In this document: piece by piece, positions 7,867 to 14,869 of the stretch
Layout of the letters: each line of letters begins with the position of its first letter
Numbering within the stretch: the first letter of the stretch is position 1
DNA from: DATKQI01 sp035532755
GTDB taxonomy: Bacteria; Pseudomonadota; Alphaproteobacteria; Acetobacterales; Acetobacteraceae
Direction of reading: 5' to 3'
NCBI GenBank assembly: GCA_035532755.1
Contig: DATKQI010000256.1
Location: forward strand, 1-29,039
DNA: 29,039 bases
Position numbers and translations under genes: made by a program
The notes under the pieces: generated by a model
Seen by the model: only the letters and a program-made list of their open reading frames with translations
The model's database searches: none
What the model was told of the DNA's origin: nothing

Positions 7867-8130
7867 TCAGTGCACGGAGGCTGCCACCATTTCGTGTTGG
7901 ATCACAGCGGCCACGGCCAGATCGCGGCTCGGAGCCAGGCCGATCGGCGTGCCGTCCGCCGCATGGATGGCGAAGGCGTTGCCACCCTCTATCTGCACCG
8001 GCTTGACGAAGGCGAGCTGGGAAACGCCAAGCTGCGCCAGCTCGGATGCCGAAATCTGGCGGATATCGAACAGAACCCGGCCGGCAGCCCCGGCGTGGTC
8101 GGCGGAATCGTCAGGTGCGTGCGTTTGCAT
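7867..8130 (-). CDS. DUF1150 family protein
   Basis: An 87-residue protein of unknown function that resembles the small DUF1150 family. The pattern is an N-terminal DIRQISASELAQLGVSQLAFVKPV, then AFAIHAADGTPIGLAPSRDLAVAAVIQHEM, ending in VH. These proteins are commonly encoded beside an Hsp20-type chaperone, as here: hsp20 lies 103 bases upstream on the same strand. The start is decided by a clear Shine-Dalgarno sequence (GAGAGGAGAG) before ATG 8130; a longer in-frame extension overlaps the hsp20 end and looks non-coding. There is no signal peptide or membrane span. A link to heat stress or proteostasis is inferred only from the conserved pairing. Confidence 0.75.
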   Translation of the reverse strand: MQTHAPDDSADHAGAAGRVLFDIRQISASELAQLGVSQLAFVKPVQIEGGNAFAIHAADGTPIGLAPSRDLAVAAVIQHEMVAASVH

Positions 8131-8233
8131 TTGGTCTCTCCTCTCGGGAACGGCGCCCTTTCCAGCATCGCCGATCCCTGCTGCGGTGCGGTGCCGGTGA
8201 TCCCCGGCATCGTCGCGTCTGTCAGGCTCCGGA

Positions 8234-8686
8234 TCAGTCCTGGCCCGTTTCGTCCACCACCGGGGCCCCGCCATTGACCGGCTTGCCGATCCGGATCGTC
8301 TTCACCCGAGTCTCGGGCTGCGGCCGGATCAGATCGACGTGCAACAGCCCGTTGTCCAGCCACGCGCCCTTCACCTCGATCCCCTCGGCCAGCACGAACG
8401 CGCGCTGGAACTGCCGGGCGGCGATGCCGCGATGGATGAACACGCGCCCCTGCGTGTCGTCGTTCTGCCGGCCCCGGATCACAAGCTGGTTGTCCTCCTG
8501 GGTGATCTGCAGGTCGTCCATCACGAAGCCCGCCACCGCCAGGGTGATCCGCAGCCCGGCCGGGCCGGTCTGCTCGATATTATAAGGCGGATAGCCATCC
8601 GCCGTGTTCTTGGAAGCGCGTTCGAGCATCTGTTCGAGATGGTCGAATCCCAGAAACATCGGCGATGTGAACACGCGGGTCGTCAT
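8234..8686 (-). CDS. Small heat-shock protein, Hsp20/IbpA family
   Basis: A 150-residue ATP-independent chaperone that holds unfolding proteins. The alpha-crystallin domain (about 33-130) begins with YPPYNIEQTGPAGLRITLAVAGF and includes QLVIRGRQ, FIHRGIAARQFQRAF and the conserved GAWLDNGLLHVDL. The C-terminal tail carries IRIGKP, close to the I-x-I motif. The start follows a very strong Shine-Dalgarno sequence (AGGAGGAGG), which is buried in a ROSE-like hairpin (see 8687-8725), and a sigma-32-like promoter lies upstream. It precedes the DUF1150 gene on the same strand and diverges from def. Paralogues make an exact symbol (ibpA, hspA) unsafe. Confidence 0.94.
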   Translation of the reverse strand: MTTRVFTSPMFLGFDHLEQMLERASKNTADGYPPYNIEQTGPAGLRITLAVAGFVMDDLQITQEDNQLVIRGRQNDDTQGRVFIHRGIAARQFQRAFVLAEGIEVKGAWLDNGLLHVDLIRPQPETRVKTIRIGKPVNGGAPVVDETGQD

Positions 8687-8725
8687 CAAAGCCTCCTCCT
8701 CAGAGCGAAGCGTGGGCCGGAGCCC
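8687..8725 (-). promoter_or_regulatory. ROSE-type RNA thermometer in the hsp20 5' UTR
   Basis: On the transcript the bases at 8711-8691 fold into a hairpin over the Shine-Dalgarno sequence. Stem pairs join GCUUC and CUC to GAG and GAGGC, with loop UGAG and a single unpaired G inside the motif UCGCU. The U(U/C)GCU motif with a bulged G opposite the SD is the diagnostic core of ROSE elements, which block translation of small heat-shock genes at low temperature and melt on warming. A second short hairpin (GGGC-UCCG-GCCC, 8725-8714) lies just upstream, as in multi-hairpin ROSE leaders. The fold was drawn by eye, not computed. Confidence 0.75.
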
Positions 8726-8749
8726 GATGCGGCACCCCGGATAGGAAGG

Positions 8750-8779
8750 TATTTTGGCAGGCGCGGGCCCCGTTGCAAG
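8750..8779 (-). promoter_or_regulatory. Sigma-32 (RpoH)-like promoter of hsp20
   Basis: Reading the minus strand: CTTGCAA (8779-8773), 15 bases, then CCAAAATA (8757-8750), close to the RpoH pattern CTTGAAA-N(11-16)-CCCCATnT. The implied transcript start (about 8743) gives a leader of about 57 bases that contains the ROSE-like hairpin. Confidence 0.5.
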
Positions 8780-8801
8780 AGGGTTCAATGACCCGCCGGC
8801 G

Positions 8802-8829
8802 TTGATCCCGGACCCCAGGAAAGCTACAT
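8802..8829 (+). promoter_or_regulatory. Sigma-70-type promoter of def (probably leaderless)
   Basis: TTGATC (8802-8807), a 16-base spacer, and CTACAT (8824-8829). The -10 ends 7 bases before the def ATG and no Shine-Dalgarno sequence lies between, so transcription should begin at or next to the ATG. The same -10 and spacing are seen before tRNA-Leu. Confidence 0.5.
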
Positions 8830-8836
8830 CGCGCGC

Positions 8837-9367
8837 ATGGCTGATGACACGATCGAAACGCTGCCCATCCTGATCGCACCGAACCCCGCGTTGAAGGCGA
8901 AGTGCCGCGCGGTCGGGCCCGGCGATGGCGACCAGGTGCGCGCCCTGCTGCCCCGCATGTTCGCCACCATGTACGCAGCCCCTGGCATCGGCCTCGCCGC
9001 CCCGCAGGTGGGGGTGAAGCTGCGGGTCACGGTGGTCGATCTCATGCCGGACGACAAGAAGGCGCCGATGGTGCTGATCAACCCCGAAATCCTCGCCACG
9101 AGCGCCGAACTGGCCACGCGCGAGGAAGGCTGCCTGTCGATCCCCGGCCAGTATGCCGAGATCAGCCGGCCCGCGCGGGTGAAGCTGCGCTACCAGGACG
9201 AAACCGGCGCCCGGCGCGAGGTGGAGGCGGACGGGCTGCTGGCCGCCTGCCTGCAGCATGAGCTTGACCATCTGAACGGGGTGCTGTTCGTCGATCACCT
9301 CTCCGCACTGAAGCGCAACATGATCCTGCGCCGCATGGCGAAGGAACGCCGCCAGAAGTCGGATTAG
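8837..9367 (+). CDS. def: Peptide deformylase
   Basis: A 176-residue metalloenzyme that removes the N-formyl group from nascent proteins. All three signature motifs are intact: PGIGLAAPQVG (49-59), EEGCLSIPG with metal ligand Cys99, and HELDH with His141, Glu142 and His145. Length is normal (165-190 aa). It is the first gene of def-fmt-truA; fmt follows after 4 bases. Fmt adds the formyl group that Def removes, so the pair handles both ends of the formyl-Met cycle. No Shine-Dalgarno sequence precedes the ATG, and the predicted promoter suggests a leaderless mRNA. The gene diverges from hsp20. Confidence 0.97.
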   Translation: MADDTIETLPILIAPNPALKAKCRAVGPGDGDQVRALLPRMFATMYAAPGIGLAAPQVGVKLRVTVVDLMPDDKKAPMVLINPEILATSAELATREEGCLSIPGQYAEISRPARVKLRYQDETGARREVEADGLLAACLQHELDHLNGVLFVDHLSALKRNMILRRMAKERRQKSD

Positions 9368-9371
9368 GCGG

Positions 9372-10277
9372 ATGCGCCTCGCTTTCATGGGCAGCCCAGG
9401 TTTCGCGGTCCCCGCGCTGGAGGCGCTGCAAAAAGCCGGGCACGACGTCGCCGCCGTGTATTGCCAGCCGCCGCGCCCGGCCGGCCGAGGCCATGCGGTG
9501 CGGCCCTGCCCCATCCAGGCCGCGGCCGAGCGTCTTGGCCTCGCCGTCCGTTCGCCGGCCCGCCTGCGCGGCGATGCTGAAGCCCTTGCCGCCTTCGCCG
9601 CGCTCGATCTCGATGCGGCCGTGGTCGCGGCCTACGGGTTGATCCTGCCCCCCGCCTGGCTCGCCGCGCCGCGCCGGGGCTGCCTGAACATCCATGCCAG
9701 CCTGCTGCCCCGCTGGCGCGGCGCCGCCCCCATCCAGGCCGCCCTCCTGGCCGGTGACCGGCAGACCGGCGTGACCATCATGCAGATGGATGCAGGGCTG
9801 GACACCGGCCCGATGCTGCTGGCCGAGGCGGTGCCGATCGGCCCGCGCAGCACCGCCGCCGCCCTGCACGATACCCTGGCCGCGGCCGGGGCACGGCTGA
9901 TCCTGTGCGCACTGGCCAAAGCGCCGCCACCCGTGCCGCAACCCGCCAATGGCGCCACCTATGCGGCCAAGCTCGGCCGCGATGACGGCCGGATCGACTG
10001 GTCGGGCGAGGCGACCGCGATCGACCGCCAGGTGCGCGCGTTGAACCCCTGGCCCGGCACTTTCACGATGCTGGCCGGTACCCCGCTGAAGGTGCTGGAA
10101 GCGGAACCGGCCGACGGCGCGGGGGCGCCGGGAACAGTGCTGGACGCGCGGTTGACGGTGGCCTGCGGCGGCGGCGCCTTGCGCCTGATGCGCGTTCAAC
10201 TCCCCGGCCGGGCCGGGCTCGATGCCGCCGCCTTCCTCCGCGGCCATCCGGCGCCGCCCGGCACGCGGCTCGGCTGA
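9372..10277 (+). CDS. fmt: Methionyl-tRNA formyltransferase
   Basis: A 301-residue enzyme that transfers a formyl group from 10-formyl-tetrahydrofolate to initiator Met-tRNA. The catalytic Asn106, His108 and Asp144 are present in CLNIHASLLPRWRGAAPIQ and MDAGLDTGPML. The N-terminal MRLAFMGSPGFAVPALEAL is typical. The C-terminal OB-fold domain, which contacts tRNA, starts at about residue 200 (AKLGRDDGRIDWS; NPWPGTFTML). It is slightly shorter than E. coli Fmt (315 aa) but complete. It lies 4 bases after def, and its stop overlaps the truA start by one base (TGATG). Confidence 0.97.
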   Translation: MRLAFMGSPGFAVPALEALQKAGHDVAAVYCQPPRPAGRGHAVRPCPIQAAAERLGLAVRSPARLRGDAEALAAFAALDLDAAVVAAYGLILPPAWLAAPRRGCLNIHASLLPRWRGAAPIQAALLAGDRQTGVTIMQMDAGLDTGPMLLAEAVPIGPRSTAAALHDTLAAAGARLILCALAKAPPPVPQPANGATYAAKLGRDDGRIDWSGEATAIDRQVRALNPWPGTFTMLAGTPLKVLEAEPADGAGAPGTVLDARLTVACGGGALRLMRVQLPGRAGLDAAAFLRGHPAPPGTRLG

Positions 10278-11041
10278 TGCCGCGCTACGCGCTGCGCATC
10301 GAATACGACGGCACCGGGTTCGTTGGTTGGCAACGGCAGCGCACGGGGCTGTCGATCCAGCAGGTGCTGGAGGAAGCCGCCGCATGCCTCGCCGCCGGCG
10401 TGCCGGTCGCAGCGGTTGCCGCCGGCCGCACGGATGCGGGCGTCCATGCCGCCGCCCAGGTGGTCCAGATCGACCTTCCAACGGCACTGCCGGCCGAGCG
10501 ACTGCGGGAGGCGCTGAACTTCCACATGAAACCGCATCGCGTAGCCGTGCTGCAGGCAGCAGCGGCGCCGGAGGACTGGAATGCCCGCTTCTCCGCGATC
10601 GGGCGGACCTATCGCTATGCCATCCTCAACCGCCGGGCGCGTCCGGCGCTGGAAGCCGGGCGGGTGTGGCACCTTCCGCACCCGCTCGACGCCGATGCGA
10701 TGCACGAAGCGGCGCAGATGCTGCTTGGCCGGCACGATTTCACCTCGTTCCGCGCCAGCGCCTGCCAGGCGGCATCGCCGCTGCGGACGCTCGATGCGCT
10801 CGATGTGCGGCGCGATGCCGACCATGTGGTGATCGCCGCCGCCGCCCGCAGCTTCCTGCACCATCAGGTACGCAACATGGTCGGCACGCTGAAGCTGGTC
10901 GGCGAGGGACGCTGGCGCCCCGCCGACGTGGCTGCCGCCCTTGCGGCGCGCGATCGGCGGGCCGCCGGGCCCACCGCCCCGCCGCAGGGCCTGTGCCTGA
11001 CCGGCGTGCGCTACCCGTCAGACCCGTTCAACCGCCCGTGA
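10277..11041 (+). CDS. truA: tRNA pseudouridine(38-40) synthase
   Basis: A 254-residue enzyme that isomerises uridine at positions 38-40 of the tRNA anticodon stem. The catalytic Asp53 is in AAGRTDAGVHA. Other conserved segments are RYALRIEYDGTGFVGWQRQ, LNFHMKPHRVAVL, ARFSAIGRTYRYAI, FTSFRASACQA and HHQVRNMVGTL. Length is normal. The start overlaps the fmt stop by one base, so translation is coupled. Its 3' end overlaps the convergent membrane-protein gene by 14 bases (11028-11041). Confidence 0.96.
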   Translation: MPRYALRIEYDGTGFVGWQRQRTGLSIQQVLEEAAACLAAGVPVAAVAAGRTDAGVHAAAQVVQIDLPTALPAERLREALNFHMKPHRVAVLQAAAAPEDWNARFSAIGRTYRYAILNRRARPALEAGRVWHLPHPLDADAMHEAAQMLLGRHDFTSFRASACQAASPLRTLDALDVRRDADHVVIAAAARSFLHHQVRNMVGTLKLVGEGRWRPADVAAALAARDRRAAGPTAPPQGLCLTGVRYPSDPFNRP

Positions 11042-11600
11042 CGATGGAGAGCAGCACGCCGAGCCCGATATCCATCAGCACCAGCCCCGCCGCCTGAAGC
11101 CCGCCCACCTCCAGCGCCACGCGCGCGGTGAACCATTCCAGCCACACCGCCCAGAACAGCGCCACCAGCCCAGCGACATGATCGAGCCAGCCGGGCATGC
11201 CCAGCAGCACCGGCAGCATGGCGCCGATCAGCAGGACGTACTGAACGACGTTGCACCAGTTCCAGGCGGCAATGTAGCGCGGCCAGCGATCGGAGCGCCC
11301 CAGTGCTGCCGCCATCCGATGTGAGAGCAAGGCAAAACCGGCCCACCCGATCGCGTAGCCCAGCAGATCGAGCACCAACCCGTTCCACGGCGCACCCGGT
11401 GCATGGCCGGCCAGAACATCCATCAGATGCAGGCATAGGAACCCGGGGAGTGCGACGCCGGCGGCACGGAAGCTGCGCGCCGCTGCCGGCAGATCGGCGC
11501 CGAAATGCCGCACCCCTTCAGGCCGCCCGACCGCGAGGGCAAGAGCGCCGCGCAGCCCCTCGGCCATGTCGGCGGCCGCAGGCTGCAACCGGTCGATCAC
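11028..11600 (-). CDS. Unrecognised membrane protein, paralogue of its upstream neighbour (B)
   Basis: A 190-residue protein with about four or five hydrophobic segments (roughly 47-64, 75-93, 115-135, 142-157, 168-187). It is clearly related to the gene just upstream: WPRYIAAWNWCNVVQYVLL and VWLEWFTARVALEVGGLQAAGLVLMDIGL here match WLRFATAFGWCQWVLPLVA and LWLNWFVARHGLRLSPLRAAALVLLVNLG there, and both contain LSH. I do not recognise a characterised family and see no catalytic motif. The start is GTG in a GTGA overlap with the neighbour's stop. It is the last gene of dapD-dapE-A-B, and its end overlaps truA tail to tail. Confidence 0.75.
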   Translation of the reverse strand: MIDRLQPAAADMAEGLRGALALAVGRPEGVRHFGADLPAAARSFRAAGVALPGFLCLHLMDVLAGHAPGAPWNGLVLDLLGYAIGWAGFALLSHRMAAALGRSDRWPRYIAAWNWCNVVQYVLLIGAMLPVLLGMPGWLDHVAGLVALFWAVWLEWFTARVALEVGGLQAAGLVLMDIGLGVLLSIVTGG

Positions 11601-12193
11601 CCCCGCAGCCCGCCCCGCGCCAACAGCAGTTGGGCCACCTGCGGCCCCGCCACCAGCGCCGCGGTGCCGAGATTGACCAGCAGAACCAGGGCGGCCGCCC
11701 GCAACGGTGACAGGCGCAGCCCATGGCGCGCAACGAACCAGTTCAACCACAACGCATACAGGGCCACCACCGCCAGCAATGCGCCGCGTCCGGCCTGCTC
11801 CGGCAGGCCGACGCCCACCGCCATTGCCATCACCAGCATCACGGCCACCGCCACCAGGGGCAGCACCCATTGGCACCAGCCGAAGGCAGTGGCGAAGCGC
11901 AGCCAATCCGCCTCCCGCCGCCACCGCCGCGCCAGGGCATGGGACAGCACGGGTGGCGCCAGGATCGCGCACATCGTCGCCAGGAAGTCGGTCAGGGCCG
12001 GCACCACGGCGCCCTGCGTCAGGACCAGCATGGCGCCGACCAGCGGAAAGGCAATCAGCGGGGCAAGGCTGGCCAGAAATCCCTGGACCGTATTCCCGAA
12101 CTGGTCGAGCCCCCGCGCCCGCCCACGTGCCAGCAGCAGGACGCCCAGCGCGATATTGCGCCCGGCCTGCGGGCGGCGCGGCGCCCCGCTCAT
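11597..12193 (-). CDS. Unrecognised membrane protein, paralogue of its downstream neighbour (A)
   Basis: A 198-residue polytopic membrane protein with hydrophobic segments at about 37-58, 68-85, 103-128, 137-153 and 166-190. It shares with the downstream gene a GR-x(2)-G-x(3)-FG element near the N-terminus, an LSH motif, an aromatic WLRFATAFGWCQW segment and the LNWFVARHGL segment. The shared order indicates an old tandem duplication. Function is unknown. The ATG overlaps the dapE stop (ATGA) and the stop overlaps the next GTG, so it is translationally locked into the dap operon. That arrangement suggests matched expression with dapE, not necessarily a shared pathway. Confidence 0.78.
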   Translation of the reverse strand: MSGAPRRPQAGRNIALGVLLLARGRARGLDQFGNTVQGFLASLAPLIAFPLVGAMLVLTQGAVVPALTDFLATMCAILAPPVLSHALARRWRREADWLRFATAFGWCQWVLPLVAVAVMLVMAMAVGVGLPEQAGRGALLAVVALYALWLNWFVARHGLRLSPLRAAALVLLVNLGTAALVAGPQVAQLLLARGGLRG

Positions 12194-13329
12194 CGCGGCG
12201 CCTCGGCCGCAGGCAGGAAGGCATCGATCACCGCCCGATAGATCCGGGCAAGATCGCGCAGGTCGGCTACGGGCACGCGCTCGTCGGCTTGATGGATCGT
12301 CGCTCCCACCAGGCCGAACTCCGCCACCGGGCAGTACCGCGCGATGAATCGCGCATCCGAGGTGCCGCCGCCGGTATCGAGCCGGGGCGCCACGCCGCTG
12401 GCCGTTTCGATGGCGGCTTTCAGCCGGTCCACCAATGGGCCCGGTTCAGTCAGGAAGCTTTCGCCGCTCACGCTCACCTCCACCTCCGCCCTCGGCGCAT
12501 GCGGGGCGATGGCAGCGCGCAGCCAGCCGGCCAATACCGCGCTGTCATGGCGGTCGTTGAAGCGGATGTTGAGCACGGCATGCGCGGCCCCGGGGACCAC
12601 GTTGCTCGCCGGATTGCCCACGTCGATGCTGGTGATTTGCAGGGTGGACGGCTCGAACCAGTCGCTCCCCGCATCCAGCGGGGCGGCGATCAGCGCATCG
12701 AGCGCACGGACCAGCCTGTGCACCGGGTTGTCGGCGCGCTGCGGATAGGCGGTGTGGCCCTGGGTGCCGTGCACGGTGATGCGCGCTGTCATGCTGCCGC
12801 GCCGGCCGATCTTGATGATCTCGCCCAGCCGGCCGGGGTTGGTCGGCTCCCCCACCAGGCAGAAATCCGGGATGTGGCCGTTCGCCGCCATCCATTCCAG
12901 CACGCGCACGGTGCCGTCGGTCGCGGGGCCTTCCTCGTCTCCGGTGATCAGCAGGCTGATCGCGCCGCGGGGCGGGCCCGCTTCCAGATGGGTCGCGGCG
13001 GCGGCCACGAAGGCGGCGATGCCGCCCTTCATGTCGCAGGCGCCGCGGCCGATCAGCACGCCCTCGCGCACCTCGGCGGCGAAGGGCGCCGCACTCCAGC
13101 CGGTGCCGGGCGGCACGACATCCGTATGTCCGGCGAAGCACAGATGCGGCCCCGAATCGCCGATCCGCGCGAACAGGTTGGGGGTATCGCCGAAACGCAG
13201 ATGCCACACCTGGAAGCCCAGCGCCTCCAGCGCCGTCGCCAGCACCGCCTGCGCCCCGTCATCCGCGGGCGTGACGGAGGCGCAGCGGATCAGCGCCTGG
13301 GCCAGTTCCAGCGGGTCGGTCGCGCTCAC
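12190..13329 (-). CDS. dapE: Succinyl-diaminopimelate desuccinylase
   Basis: A 379-residue M20-family metallohydrolase that cleaves N-succinyl-LL-2,6-diaminopimelate to LL-DAP and succinate in lysine and peptidoglycan synthesis. Metal-site residues are visible: His68 and Asp70 in CFAGHTDVVPPG, bridging Asp99 in GRGACDMKGG, and Glu132/Glu133 in ITGDEEGPATDGT. VGEPTNPGRLGEIIKIGRRGS, QGHTAYPQRADNP and the C-terminal GGTSDARFIARYCPVAEFGLVG with HQADERVP are DapE hallmarks. The start is GTG in a GTGA overlap with the dapD stop; a longer upstream frame runs antisense-like through dapD and is not coding. Confidence 0.95.
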   Translation of the reverse strand: MSATDPLELAQALIRCASVTPADDGAQAVLATALEALGFQVWHLRFGDTPNLFARIGDSGPHLCFAGHTDVVPPGTGWSAAPFAAEVREGVLIGRGACDMKGGIAAFVAAAATHLEAGPPRGAISLLITGDEEGPATDGTVRVLEWMAANGHIPDFCLVGEPTNPGRLGEIIKIGRRGSMTARITVHGTQGHTAYPQRADNPVHRLVRALDALIAAPLDAGSDWFEPSTLQITSIDVGNPASNVVPGAAHAVLNIRFNDRHDSAVLAGWLRAAIAPHAPRAEVEVSVSGESFLTEPGPLVDRLKAAIETASGVAPRLDTGGGTSDARFIARYCPVAEFGLVGATIHQADERVPVADLRDLARIYRAVIDAFLPAAEAPR

Positions 13330-14165
13330 GCGCGCAGCAACTCGTTCACCGCGGTCTTTTCCCGCGTGCGCGCATCGACGCGTTTCACGATCACCGCGCA
13401 GGACAGGGACGGCCCCGGCGAGCCGTCCGGCAGGGCCTTGCCCGGCAGGCTGCCGGGCACCAGCACCGAATAGGCGGGCACGCGGCCCATGAACACCTCG
13501 CCGGTGTTGCGGTCGATGATCTTCGTCGAGGCGCTGATGAACACCCCCATCGACAGCACCGATCCGCGCTCGACGATCACGCCTTCCACCACCTCGCTGC
13601 GCGCGCCGATGAAGCAGTCGTCCTCGATGATTACCGGGCCGGCCTGCAACGGCTCCAGCACGCCGCCGATGCCCACGCCGCCGGAAAGATGGCAGTTGCG
13701 GCCGATCTGTGCGCAGGAACCGACGGTAGCCCAAGTGTCCACCATGGTGCCGCGATCCACATAGGCCCCCACATTCACGAAACAGGGCATCAGCACCACG
13801 CCCGGCGCGACATAGGCCGAACGCCGCACCACCGCCCCGGGCACCGCACGAAACCCCGCCTCGCGGAAGCGGTTTTCACCCCAGCCGGCGAACTTCATCG
13901 GCACCTTGTCGAACACGTCGGCACCGCCCGCCCCCGGCATCGGCATCGAATCGGTCAACCGGAAGGACAGCAGCACCGCCTTCTTCAGCCACTGGTTCAC
14001 CGCCCAGCCCGTATCGGTCGGCTCGGCGACGCGCGCCTCCCCCCGATCCAGCGCCTCCAGCACGGCCTCCACCGCCTGCCGCGCGGCGCCTGTGGTGGCC
14101 GGCGAAAGACCTTCGCGGCCCTCCCACAACTCGTCGATCGTGACTTGCAGGGTGGCGAGGCTCAT
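13326..14165 (-). CDS. dapD: 2,3,4,5-tetrahydropyridine-2,6-dicarboxylate N-succinyltransferase
   Basis: A 279-residue enzyme that succinylates tetrahydrodipicolinate using succinyl-CoA, the first step of the succinylase branch of DAP/lysine synthesis. The C-terminal half is a left-handed beta-helix of hexapeptide repeats (GVVLMPCFVNVGAYVDRGTMVDTWATVGSCAQIG; GGVGIGGVLEP; IIEDDCFIGARSEVVEGVIVERGSVLSMGVFI). The N-terminal domain has TGWAVNQWLKKAVLLSFRL and the P-GAGGADVFDKVP-KF motif. ATG 14165 gives the family start (SLATLQVTIDELWEGRE) and follows an AAGGACAGG sequence. dapD and dapE overlap by 4 bases and act two steps apart, with the aminotransferase step encoded elsewhere. Confidence 0.95.
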   Translation of the reverse strand: MSLATLQVTIDELWEGREGLSPATTGAARQAVEAVLEALDRGEARVAEPTDTGWAVNQWLKKAVLLSFRLTDSMPMPGAGGADVFDKVPMKFAGWGENRFREAGFRAVPGAVVRRSAYVAPGVVLMPCFVNVGAYVDRGTMVDTWATVGSCAQIGRNCHLSGGVGIGGVLEPLQAGPVIIEDDCFIGARSEVVEGVIVERGSVLSMGVFISASTKIIDRNTGEVFMGRVPAYSVLVPGSLPGKALPDGSPGPSLSCAVIVKRVDARTREKTAVNELLRA

Positions 14166-14272
14166 CGTCCTGTCCTTCGTGGCTGGCGTTGCGCGCGGAC
14201 CATGCGCAGCGCCCAAAGCCCTGTCAACGCACCCGGCTCGGTCAATGCGCCGCGCCTATTCGATGCGCCGCG

Positions 14273-14349
14273 TGGCGCGCCCTGGTGGACTCGAACCACC
14301 GACCCACAGCTTAGAAGGCTGTTGCTCTATCCATCTGAGCTAAGGGCGC
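14273..14349 (-). tRNA. tRNA-Arg (anticodon TCT)
   Basis: A 77-base tRNA with encoded CCA at 14275-14273. The acceptor GCGCCCT (14349-14343) pairs with AGGGCGC (14283-14277). The anticodon stem ACAGC/GCTGT holds the loop CTTCTAA, giving anticodon TCT (AGA codons). The T-arm GGTTCGAGTCC is canonical. Confidence 0.97.
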
Positions 14350-14397
14350 CGCACGGTGTAATGGTGCACGCAGGCCGCGTTCGTGCGCCCGGCGGTA

Positions 14398-14703
14398 TCA
14401 GTGCGTCCAGTTCTCGGACCGTCCGTAGCGGAAATTATCCGCATACACCTTCGGCTTGAACTTCCGGTGCTGCGGGATTTCAACGTCGTAGCGGATGTTG
14501 TTGCGGTCCGCATAGGCGATCGCCTCCGCGCGGGTGGCGAAATTCAGCCGCACCTGGGCCTGGGTATCGGCGCTGCCGATCCAGCCCATCAGCGGGTCCG
14601 GCAGGCCCGGTTCGGAAGGTTCGAATTCCAGCACCCATTCATGGGTGTTGGCCATGCCCGACTGCATCGCGTTCTTGGGTGGCTGATAGATGCGCGCGCG
14701 CAT
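14398..14703 (-). CDS. NDUFS4-like ETC complex I subunit
   Basis: A 101-residue homologue of the mitochondrial 18-kDa complex I subunit NDUFS4 (ETC_C1 NDUFA4-type domain). Diagnostic segments are ARIYQPPKNAMQSGMANTHEWVLEFEP, PLMGWIGSADTQAQVRLNFATRAEAIAYADRNNI and the C-terminal KFKPKVYADNFRYGRSENWTH. In alphaproteobacteria and mitochondria this subunit sits on the peripheral arm of NADH:quinone oxidoreductase. A Shine-Dalgarno sequence (GAGGAAC) precedes the ATG. It lies between two tRNA genes on the same strand, 31 bases after tRNA-Pro, away from any nuo cluster in view. Confidence 0.92.
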   Translation of the reverse strand: MRARIYQPPKNAMQSGMANTHEWVLEFEPSEPGLPDPLMGWIGSADTQAQVRLNFATRAEAIAYADRNNIRYDVEIPQHRKFKPKVYADNFRYGRSENWTH

Positions 14704-14734
14704 CGCTGTTCCTCGTTCTGATCACATGTCCAAC

Positions 14735-14812
14735 TGGTCGGGGCGGCCGGATTCGAACCGGCGGCCTCGTGTACCCAAAACACGCGCGCTAACCAGACTG
14801 CGCCACGCCCCG
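14735..14812 (-). tRNA. tRNA-Pro (anticodon TGG)
   Basis: A 78-base tRNA with encoded CCA at 14737-14735. CGGGGCG (14812-14806) pairs with CGCCCCG (14745-14739). The anticodon stem CGTGT/ACACG holds the loop TTTGGGT, giving anticodon TGG. The T-arm GGTTCGAATCC is canonical. A possible promoter (TTGCGT, 16 bases, ATAGCT) lies just upstream. Confidence 0.97.
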
Positions 14813-14869
14813 ACCGCCCCAGCGGGCCGCCGGAAGCTATGAGCCGGATGCCGGCCACGCAAGAGGCAG

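Noticed and set aside
7826..8277. Overlapping + strand frames in the hpf-hsp20 interval
   Set aside because: They oppose the DUF1150 gene, which has a good Shine-Dalgarno sequence and family resemblance; the + strand frames have neither.
11707..13473. A 588-codon open frame on the + strand
   Set aside because: Antisense to dapE and membrane protein A; low-complexity composition and no start signal.
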